A stretch of 8,449 nucleotides of DNA from an uncultured Candidatus Planktophila sp. (lineage in GTDB: Bacteria > Actinomycetota > Actinomycetes > Nanopelagicales > Nanopelagicaceae), in assembly GCA_937975715.1 (NCBI GenBank), contig CALJUA010000142.1, positions 1 through 8,449 of the forward strand, read 5' to 3'. The notes under the pieces were generated by a model that saw only the letters and a list, made by a program, of their open reading frames with translations, was not told where the DNA came from and did not search any database. Shown here piece by piece: positions 1-5,716 of this stretch. The first letter of the stretch is position 1, and the number at the start of each line of letters is the position of its first letter. The position numbers were made by a program, and so were the translations under genes.

Positions 1-18
1 CCAAAGGCGAATAGATAA
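1..18 (+). CDS. Possible 3' end of an upstream gene, perhaps the second permease oppC (partial)
   Basis: The first 18 bases read Pro-Lys-Ala-Asn-Arg-stop in frame 1. DppC/OppC-type permeases often finish with a short tail after a Leu-Asp-Pro motif (for example ...LDPK or ...LDPR), and the OppB in this window itself ends with Leu-Asp-Pro-Arg-Val-Arg-Val-Ala. A Pro-Lys end just upstream of oppA would suit the permease that is otherwise missing from the locus. Five codons cannot prove homology. Frame 2 is also open, from base 2 to a stop at 89-91, so even the reading frame is uncertain. Treat this as a pointer to what to look for just outside the window. Confidence 0.3.
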   Translation, partial: PKANR

Positions 19-41
19 AGAATTCCGTAGCAATACGGATG

Positions 42-83
42 CTTCACAAGAAGAGAGGTCTCGCGAGTTTCTCTTGTGTGAAG
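42..83 (+). promoter_or_regulatory. Imperfect hairpin upstream of oppA
   Basis: CTTCAC (42-47) pairs with GTGAAG (78-83). Inside it, AAGAGA (51-56) pairs with TCTCTT (70-75), separated from the outer stem by a small asymmetric internal loop. The apical loop (57-69) contains the self-complementary TCGCGA. No T-tract follows, so it is not a classical intrinsic terminator. It could be a processing or stabilising element between an upstream cistron and oppA, or part of an oppA leader. Its role is inferred from position only. Confidence 0.45.
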
Positions 84-95
84 TGCAGTAAGTCG

Positions 96-111
96 AAACG
101 CAACGGCGTTT
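96..111 (+). promoter_or_regulatory. Small hairpin just before the oppA ribosome binding site
   Basis: AAACGC (96-101) and GCGTTT (106-111) form a perfect 6-bp stem around a 4-base AACG loop. It ends 14 bases before the strong Shine-Dalgarno AAGGAGG at 126-132. A stem this short can arise by chance. It may shape the 5' leader of oppA without hiding the ribosome binding site. Confidence 0.25.
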
Positions 112-136
112 TGATTCATCTCTACAAGGAGGACTA

Positions 137-1885
137 ATGTCACGTTTGACATCACGTCGTCTTGTTGCAACAGCTACAGCTGCACTTCTTGCAGTTGGAA
201 CAGTTGCTACAGGCGCGACTGCAAACGCAGCGACAAAGCCAGTAACAGGCGGAACGCTGTACTTCATTACACACGCTGAGCAGTTCGATCACATCGATCC
301 AGCTCGTGTTTACACAGGTCGCGATATCGCGTTCCTTAACTCATACCTCTACCGCAACTTGGTTTCATACAAGCCAGTTCCAGGTTCAGCAGGTTCATCA
401 CTCGTTGCAGACCTTGCAACAAACACAGGCGTTCCATCAAACGCTGCAAAGACATGGAAGTTCACACTTCGTTCAGGCATCACATGGGAAGATGGCTCAG
501 CTATCACATGTAAGGATGTTGCTTACGGAGTTTCACGTCCATTCGCAGCTGATGTAATCACAGACGGTCCTCAGTACCTCGTACAGGCACTTGATATTCC
601 ACTCGATAAGGATGGAACATCTGCTTACAAGGGTCCATACAAGAAGACAGGACAGGCACTCTTCGATAAGGCAGTTTCTTGCTCAGGTAACACAATTACC
701 TTCAAGCTCAACCGCTCATTCGCTGACTTCAACTACGCACTTACATACCCTGCAGGTGCACCAGTGAAGGCATCAAAGGACACAGGCGACAAGTACGACC
801 TTCGTCCATTCGCATCTGGCCCATACAAGATCGCTTCATACAAGATCGGTGATCAGCTAGAGCTCGTACGTAACGCAGCTTGGAAGAAGTCTTCTGACTC
901 AGTTCGTACACCATACCCAGACAACATTGTTGTTCGCTTCGGTCTTGCAGAAGATGTTCGCGATGCGATCATGCTCGAAGATCAGATTCCAAACACAGCA
1001 TCACTCGATGCACTTCAGCCAGCAAACACACGCGCATTCTTCGCAGATGCAACAAAGAAGAACCAGCGCTTCAACGTGTATGACCCATACGTTCGCTATG
1101 CAGCAATGAACGTTTCAAAGGGCCACATGGATTGCTTGGATGTCCGTAAGGCTGTCTTCTTTGCAATCAACACACAGGCACTTATCGACCTTTCAGGTGG
1201 ATCAGTCTTCTACGGCGACCCAGGCGATAGCCCTGTAAAGCCAGTTCTTGGTCTTGACTACAAGAAGACAACAGGAAACATCCACGATCCAAACTGGAAG
1301 ATCACCGGAAACGCTGATTACGCAAAGTCATTCCTTGAGAAGGCAAAGACATCTTGCCCAGATGCATACGCTCGTGCAACAGCAGCTGACAAGGGAATCA
1401 TCTGGGACATCGCACAATCTGCGACAAACCAGAAGGCTTCAGTCTTAATCCAGGATGCAACAAAGGCAGCTGGAATCAACTTGAAGTTCAACTTCATTCC
1501 ATCAGGTCAGTACTACTCAACAGTTCAGAACCCTTCAAAGCAGAATGACATTTCAACTGCTGGTTGGGGTGCAGACTGGGCTAACGCTTCAACAGTTATC
1601 CCTGAGCTCTTCACAAAGGAAGGTGGATTTAACCTTTCACAGAACTGGAACGATGCTGCTTACCCAGCATTTAAGAAGAAGTCTGATGCTGCAAAGGTAG
1701 AGACAAACCGCGCAAAGCAGGCTAAGGGATGGCAGGAACTATCACAGTACGTGATGGACCAGTACTGGATCATCCGCCCTGTCTTCTCAAAGACCCAGGA
1801 AGTTTGGGGTTCTAAGGTTGGCGGCGTTTACTACTGGGAGCCACAGGGTAACTTCGGCTTCGGTCAGATGTACGTAAAGAACTAA
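137..1885 (+). CDS. oppA: Peptide ABC transporter substrate-binding protein (SBP_bac_5 family)
   Basis: This is the extracytoplasmic binding protein that captures peptides (or another family-5 ligand) and delivers them to the OppB-type permease encoded next. The 582-residue length is normal for the family. Residues 1-31 form a signal peptide: Ser-Arg-Arg-Leu at 6-9, a hydrophobic Ala/Val/Leu core to about residue 24, and a likely cut after Ala-Asn-Ala (29-31). The Arg pair could suit Tat export, but Sec is equally possible. No Cys lies near the cleavage site, so there is no lipobox. The mature part begins with the typical GGTL strand and contains the family-5 segment around FTLRSGITWEDGSAITCKDV. 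The start is fixed by an in-frame stop at 89-91 and an AAGGAGG Shine-Dalgarno (126-132) four bases before the ATG. Codons are strongly biased (Thr mostly ACA, Ser mostly TCA, Lys AAG, Asn AAC), which suggests very high expression. The ligand cannot be told from sequence, so dppA-like naming is equally fair. Confidence 0.9.
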   Translation: MSRLTSRRLVATATAALLAVGTVATGATANAATKPVTGGTLYFITHAEQFDHIDPARVYTGRDIAFLNSYLYRNLVSYKPVPGSAGSSLVADLATNTGVPSNAAKTWKFTLRSGITWEDGSAITCKDVAYGVSRPFAADVITDGPQYLVQALDIPLDKDGTSAYKGPYKKTGQALFDKAVSCSGNTITFKLNRSFADFNYALTYPAGAPVKASKDTGDKYDLRPFASGPYKIASYKIGDQLELVRNAAWKKSSDSVRTPYPDNIVVRFGLAEDVRDAIMLEDQIPNTASLDALQPANTRAFFADATKKNQRFNVYDPYVRYAAMNVSKGHMDCLDVRKAVFFAINTQALIDLSGGSVFYGDPGDSPVKPVLGLDYKKTTGNIHDPNWKITGNADYAKSFLEKAKTSCPDAYARATAADKGIIWDIAQSATNQKASVLIQDATKAAGINLKFNFIPSGQYYSTVQNPSKQNDISTAGWGADWANASTVIPELFTKEGGFNLSQNWNDAAYPAFKKKSDAAKVETNRAKQAKGWQELSQYVMDQYWIIRPVFSKTQEVWGSKVGGVYYWEPQGNFGFGQMYVKN

Positions 1886-1912
1886 GTTCTTTATAACCCA
1901 TCACAGTAAGTA

Positions 1913-1952
1913 GAGAACCTGGGCGGTCAGCAATGGCCGCCCAGGATTTCTC
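1913..1952 (+). promoter_or_regulatory. GC-rich intercistronic hairpin between oppA and oppB
   Basis: CCTGGGCGG (1918-1926) pairs perfectly with CCGCCCAGG (1937-1945) around a 10-base loop. A further GAGAA (1913-1917) pairs with TTCTC (1948-1952) across a two-base bulge. The following bases (AAGTTTGG) are not a T-tract, so strong termination is unlikely. In binding-protein-dependent operons, a hairpin directly after the binding-protein gene commonly protects the upstream mRNA from 3' decay or causes partial read-through, so that more binding protein than permease is made. That role is inferred here. Confidence 0.7.
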
Positions 1953-1998
1953 AAGTTTGGGCAGTGCAACGTTTTACTAATGAAGGAGATTAAAAAGA

Positions 1999-3000
1999 GT
2001 GTTGAAATATTTAGCTCGACGATTGAGCGCGACCGTTGTGGTCCTGACTCTCGTCAGCATGTCAGTCTTTGGAATCTTCGCAGTTTTGCCAATGGATCCG
2101 GCAGCTCTTACCTGCGGTAAGGCGTGCTATCCAGCAGTCATCGAAGCTAACCGTCACCGTCTCGGACTCGATGTCCCAGTACACGTGCAGTACGGTCGCT
2201 TTGTTAAAGGTTTAGTAGTCGGCCGTGAATTCGGCGAAGGTGCAGCAACAATCAAATGTCCAGCACCAGCATTTGGATATTCATTTAACCGCCACGAGTG
2301 CGTCACAACGCTTATCTCAGAGGCGTTTCCAGTCACATTCTCATTGGCAATCGGTGCCTTTATCCTCTGGATTTCAGTCGGCGTAGGCCTCGGAATCGTT
2401 GCCGCCCGACGAAAGAATCAATGGCCCGACCGCGCTGCAACAGCGTTCGTATTGGTGGGCACATCACTGCCCTCATTTATCTCAGGAATCTTGATTCTTC
2501 TCTTTGTTGGTTTGAAATTTAATCTGATTGATCCGCTCAGTATGGGTCGCTGGGTTCCGCCTCTAGAAGACCCAGTTGCGTGGTTTAGAACATTTATCTT
2601 CCCTTGGATTGTGCTCGCACTTCTTTACGCTGCGACCTATACACGTTTTACTCGCTCCAATGTGATTGAAACTTCTTCAGAAGATTACATTCGTACAGCT
2701 CGCGCAAAGGGTCTGAGCGAAAAGATTATCTTGCAAAAGCACACACTTCGTGCGGCTCTTGCTCCTATCGTGACCATGGCTGGTTTGGATTTTGCTGGAC
2801 TCCTTGGTGGCGCAATCATCACTGAGCAGATCTTCAACCTTCCAGGTCTGGGTCGGCTTTCAATCCGCGCAGTGCTTCAGGATTACGACTTGCCAACTAT
2901 CTTGGCAACAACAATCTTGGCTGCAACATTCGTTGTAGTCGCAAACCTTCTGGTGGACATTGCATATGCCTACCTTGATCCACGAGTGCGAGTTGCATAA
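1999..3000 (+). CDS. oppB: Peptide ABC transporter permease, OppB/DppB type
   Basis: This inner-membrane subunit of the peptide importer is 333 residues long. It begins with the family's N-terminal helix (about 9-31) and a long extracytoplasmic region. Five further membrane segments follow, at about 111-134, 148-170, 193-214, 250-275 and 298-325. The EAA loop that docks on the ATPases is at 228-238 (EDYIRTARAKG), followed by the usual NLPGLGRL segment, and the C-terminus is the typical LDPRVRVA. The first outer region carries four Cys (39, 43, 87, 101), the last two in a CPAPAFGYS-containing insert that I recall from actinobacterial relatives. The start is GTG, chosen because AAGGAG (1983-1988) lies 10 bases upstream and the protein then begins MLKYLARRL, as the family does. 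The stop overlaps the oppD start (TAATG). Only one permease is seen here, although these importers normally use an OppB-OppC pair. Confidence 0.93.
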   Translation: MLKYLARRLSATVVVLTLVSMSVFGIFAVLPMDPAALTCGKACYPAVIEANRHRLGLDVPVHVQYGRFVKGLVVGREFGEGAATIKCPAPAFGYSFNRHECVTTLISEAFPVTFSLAIGAFILWISVGVGLGIVAARRKNQWPDRAATAFVLVGTSLPSFISGILILLFVGLKFNLIDPLSMGRWVPPLEDPVAWFRTFIFPWIVLALLYAATYTRFTRSNVIETSSEDYIRTARAKGLSEKIILQKHTLRAALAPIVTMAGLDFAGLLGGAIITEQIFNLPGLGRLSIRAVLQDYDLPTILATTILAATFVVVANLLVDIAYAYLDPRVRVA

Positions 3001-4037
3001 TGACAAATAAGCCATTCCTTGAGGTCAAAAACCTCAACGTCGCATTTCCTACCGAAGATGGACTCGTAAAAGCATCGAGTGATATCTCATTCTCTGTTGC
3101 ACGTGGCGAGACTCTCGCTGTCGTAGGCGAATCAGGTTCAGGTAAGTCAGTGACTTCCCTTGCTGTGATGGGTCTACACAATCGCAAGTCTGCGCAGATC
3201 TCTGGCCAGGCATTCCTCAACCTTGAATCAGGGCCTGTGGATGTCATCTCAGCTGAGGACGAGGTAGTTCGCAAACTTCGTGGCAAGGCGATGTCGATGA
3301 TCTTCCAAGATCCAATGTCAGCGCTTCATCCTTACTATTCAATTGGAAACCAGCTCATCGAAGCGTGGTCTCTCTACAACGAGGGCAGCAAGGAAGATGG
3401 CCGCAAGCGCGCTATCGAGATGCTCGACCTCGTAGGAATTCCTGCAGCAGATAAGCGCGTGGATGAGTACCCTCACCAGTTTTCAGGTGGAATGCGCCAG
3501 CGCGTGATGATTGCGATGGCTTTGATTAACAACCCATCACTTCTTATCGCTGACGAACCAACTACAGCTCTCGATGTGACAGTTCAATCACAGATTCTGC
3601 AGTTGATTCGCGATATGCAGAAAGAATTCAACATGGCGTTGATTTTGATCACTCACGACCTCGGTGTCGTTGCAGAGGTCGCAGATCGTGTCAATGTTAT
3701 GTATGCAGGAAAGATTGTCGAAAGCGGAACAGCTGACGATATTTACTATCGACCAGATCATCCTTACGCAATCGGTCTCCTCAACTCGATTCCACGTGTG
3801 GATCAGCTCGAAGATAAGCGTCTCGTTGCAATTCCAGGACAGCCACCTTCATTGATCCACTTGCCACAGGGATGTTCATTCCGTGCTCGCTGCGAATTTG
3901 CAGATCGAGTTCCAGGAAATCTCTGTGCAACAACAACACCAACTTTGGATCAAAAGGGCGACGGTCACTTCTCTCGTTGTCACTTGCCTGAATCAGAACT
4001 TATTAAAGCTCGCGTAGAAATCGGTGGCCGCAAATGA
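3000..4037 (+). CDS. oppD: Peptide ABC transporter ATP-binding protein, OppD/DppD type
   Basis: This cytoplasmic ATPase of 345 residues powers peptide import together with OppF. Visible motifs are Walker A GESGSGKS (43-50), the Q-loop in FQDP, the ABC signature FSGGMRQR (161-168), Walker B LLIADEP (181-187) and the switch His in THD (218-220). The C-terminal oligopeptide/dipeptide extension begins near HPYAIGLL and contains Cys292, Cys298, Cys309 and Cys327 (spacing CX5CX10CX17C). In characterised Dpp/Opp ATPases such Cys residues hold a [4Fe-4S] cluster, and all four are kept here. The ATG shares one base with the oppB stop and has no clear Shine-Dalgarno of its own, which points to translational coupling. 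The gene ends in a 4-base overlap with oppF. Confidence 0.95.
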   Translation: MTNKPFLEVKNLNVAFPTEDGLVKASSDISFSVARGETLAVVGESGSGKSVTSLAVMGLHNRKSAQISGQAFLNLESGPVDVISAEDEVVRKLRGKAMSMIFQDPMSALHPYYSIGNQLIEAWSLYNEGSKEDGRKRAIEMLDLVGIPAADKRVDEYPHQFSGGMRQRVMIAMALINNPSLLIADEPTTALDVTVQSQILQLIRDMQKEFNMALILITHDLGVVAEVADRVNVMYAGKIVESGTADDIYYRPDHPYAIGLLNSIPRVDQLEDKRLVAIPGQPPSLIHLPQGCSFRARCEFADRVPGNLCATTTPTLDQKGDGHFSRCHLPESELIKARVEIGGRK

Positions 4038-5014
4038 CTCAACCGCTATTAAAGCTTGAAGGCCTTAAGAAGCACTTCCCAACTACAACTGGTGGCGCAT
4101 TCTCTAAGACCAAGGGAACCGTTAAGGCTGTCGACGGAATCGATCTTGAGATTCATGCCGGTCAGACAATCGGTCTTGTGGGCGAATCAGGGTGCGGAAA
4201 GACAACAGCTGGCCGCACAATCTTGAAGTTGTACGAACCAACAGAGGGCAAGATCATCTTTGAAGGTGAAGATCTCGCACCGCTGTCGCCTAAGAAGATG
4301 AAGCCTTACCGCTCACAGATGCAGATGATTTTCCAAGATCCATTCGCATCGTTGAACCCACGCCAGACAGTGGGATCGTTGATTTCGGCTCCTTTCCAGA
4401 TTCAAGGAATTACTCCTGAAGGCGGAATTATCGAAGAAGTGCAGCGTTTGATGAAGCGCGTAGGTCTCAATCCTGAGCACATCAACCGCTACCCACACGA
4501 ATTCTCTGGCGGACAGCGCCAGCGCATCGGTGTTGCACGCGCTATTGCTCTTAAGCCAAAGCTCATTGTCGCTGACGAGCCAGTATCAGCTCTCGATGTA
4601 TCAATCCAGGCGCAGGTTGTTAACCTCCTTGAAGATCTACAAGATGAATTCAATATGGCCTACATCTTTGTAGCTCACGACCTCTCAGTCGTCCAGCACA
4701 TCTCAGATCGCGTCATCGTGATGTATCTCGGAAAGGTGATGGAGGAAGCAGATAAGCACGACCTCTTCAGCCATCCACGTCATCCTTATACAAAGGCACT
4801 CTTGTCAGCTGTGCCAGTTCCAGATCCAAAGATTGGTCGCGCACGCGAACGCATCATCTTGCAGGGCGATCTTCCAAGTCCAGTAAACCCACCAGCAGGT
4901 TGTGTATTTAATACACGTTGCTGGAAGGCTCAGGATCGCTGCCGTACTGAGGTTCCTCAGTTGATGCAGATCGGCGTAAACCACAGAATCGCCTGCCATT
5001 TCCCAGAGGCGTAA
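4034..5014 (+). CDS. oppF: Peptide ABC transporter ATP-binding protein, OppF/DppF type
   Basis: This is the second ATPase of the heterodimer, 326 residues long. Motifs are Walker A GESGCGKT (50-57), the Q-loop in FQDPFASLNPR, the signature FSGGQRQR (157-164), Walker B LIVADEP (177-183) and the switch His at 215 (AHD). The residues between the first strand and Walker A include the longer FPTTTGGAFSKTKG loop usual for OppF. The C-terminal extension has Cys290, Cys296, Cys303 and Cys321 (CX5CX6CX17C), a second possible iron-sulfur site. The start ATG lies inside the end of oppD (ATGA overlap), so coupled translation is likely. This is the last gene of the operon, and a terminator lies 32 bases after the stop. 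Confidence 0.95.
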   Translation: MTQPLLKLEGLKKHFPTTTGGAFSKTKGTVKAVDGIDLEIHAGQTIGLVGESGCGKTTAGRTILKLYEPTEGKIIFEGEDLAPLSPKKMKPYRSQMQMIFQDPFASLNPRQTVGSLISAPFQIQGITPEGGIIEEVQRLMKRVGLNPEHINRYPHEFSGGQRQRIGVARAIALKPKLIVADEPVSALDVSIQAQVVNLLEDLQDEFNMAYIFVAHDLSVVQHISDRVIVMYLGKVMEEADKHDLFSHPRHPYTKALLSAVPVPDPKIGRARERIILQGDLPSPVNPPAGCVFNTRCWKAQDRCRTEVPQLMQIGVNHRIACHFPEA

Positions 5015-5046
5015 TCCTTCAGAATTACATACACCCTATGTAATAG

Positions 5047-5080
5047 AAAAAACCCCGGACCAAAAGGTCCGGGGTTTTTT
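5047..5080. terminator. Bidirectional intrinsic terminator between oppF and the convergent gene
   Basis: A long perfect stem pairs an A-run plus CCCCGGACC (5053-5061) with GGTCCGGGG (5066-5074) plus a T-run (5075-5080), around an AAAA loop. Because A-tract and T-tract flank the GC stem on opposite sides, it can stop transcription both from the opp operon (plus strand) and from the minus-strand gene ending at 5099. Confidence 0.95.
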
Positions 5081-5098
5081 ATTGACTGTTAGAACTAA

Positions 5099-5629
5099 TT
5101 AGGCGATTTTGCCTTCTACAGCAACTTTGGACTCACCGATCTGAACTGTGAGGCTCAAAGGTTCGCCTGCTACTGCCTGGCAACCAACGCCGTAGGCATA
5201 TGTTGTAGTTGCACCAGCTGCAAGAGCTTCTGTTGGAGCGCCATTGATATCGAGATCGCCGAGAACGTCGAAGCAGACATTCTCACCAGATGCTGCAATC
5301 AATGAAACCGTTGTGAAATCAAGGGGAGTCTTGCCACCGTTTTTGATTGTCACGTTGAACTGGTTTGCAGACTTTGGCTTCTGATCAACGTTTGTCATAA
5401 ATGTTGTAGGTGTAAAGCGAGTAGGAGATGAGACGGTTACGAAGACTCCGCCACCAAGGTCGAGAGGTGTATCGAATGCGATAGTCGCGACTGGCGCAGC
5501 CTCTTCAACGAGAGTGGTCTTATCAGCAGGAAGGTCGCTACCACCGTTGGTGACTGAGCGAAGGATTGATAGGCCAACGACGGCGACAACGGCGACGAGG
5601 ATCCACTGCTTACGAGTGAGCTTCTTCAT
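5099..5629 (-). CDS. Membrane-anchored extracytoplasmic protein, possible DUF4352-like Ig fold
   Basis: I do not recognise a specific function for this 176-residue protein. A short basic N-terminus (MKKLTRKQW) is followed by one hydrophobic segment (about 10-22) with no lipobox Cys, so it is probably an uncleaved anchor with the rest outside the membrane. After a linker (about 28-50) comes a beta-rich domain with Phe-Asn-Val-Thr-Ile-Lys-Asn-Gly-Gly (91-99). That pattern resembles the strand and turn seen in DUF4352/TRF2-like immunoglobulin-fold proteins of Gram-positive bacteria. Cys119 and Cys150 could form a disulfide. The ATG is preceded by AAGGAG (5635-5640 on the minus strand) with a 5-base spacer, so it has its own good ribosome binding site. 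It lies 87 bases downstream of the M13 peptidase gene on the same strand. I see no terminator between them, so co-transcription is possible. The family assignment is tentative. Confidence 0.8.
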   Translation of the reverse strand: MKKLTRKQWILVAVVAVVGLSILRSVTNGGSDLPADKTTLVEEAAPVATIAFDTPLDLGGGVFVTVSSPTRFTPTTFMTNVDQKPKSANQFNVTIKNGGKTPLDFTTVSLIAASGENVCFDVLGDLDINGAPTEALAAGATTTYAYGVGCQAVAGEPLSLTVQIGESKVAVEGKIA

Positions 5630-5716
5630 TAGTACTCCTTATGGTCTCTTCTCAAAGGTCTCTAATCTCTGAGTTAACAATGGCCAAATCTTAGCCGTAG
5701 TAGGTAGAAAGGGCGG

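Noticed and set aside
2..91. Open frame 2 stretch ending at 89-91, as an alternative end of the upstream gene
   Set aside because: It has no recognisable protein character and runs through the 42-83 hairpin. Frame 1, ending at 18, fits a permease tail better, though neither is proven.
306..1448. Several alternative-frame ORFs inside oppA (306-557, 927-1109, 1248-1448)
   Set aside because: They are rich in His, Gln, Ser and Thr because oppA uses ACA, TCA and GCA codons. They are out-of-frame shadows with no ribosome binding sites.
1913..1952. Full intrinsic terminator after oppA
   Set aside because: The stem is strong but lacks a following T-tract, and oppB continues in the same direction with a good ribosome binding site.
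2897..3286. Minus-strand 129-codon ORF across the oppB-oppD junction
   Set aside because: It lies opposite two well-supported overlapping genes and shows no motif or upstream signals.
5641..5716. Promoter or terminator between the peptidase gene and the 5099-5629 gene
   Set aside because: No convincing -35/-10 pair and no GC-rich stem with a T-tract could be found; only a pair of short direct repeats is visible.
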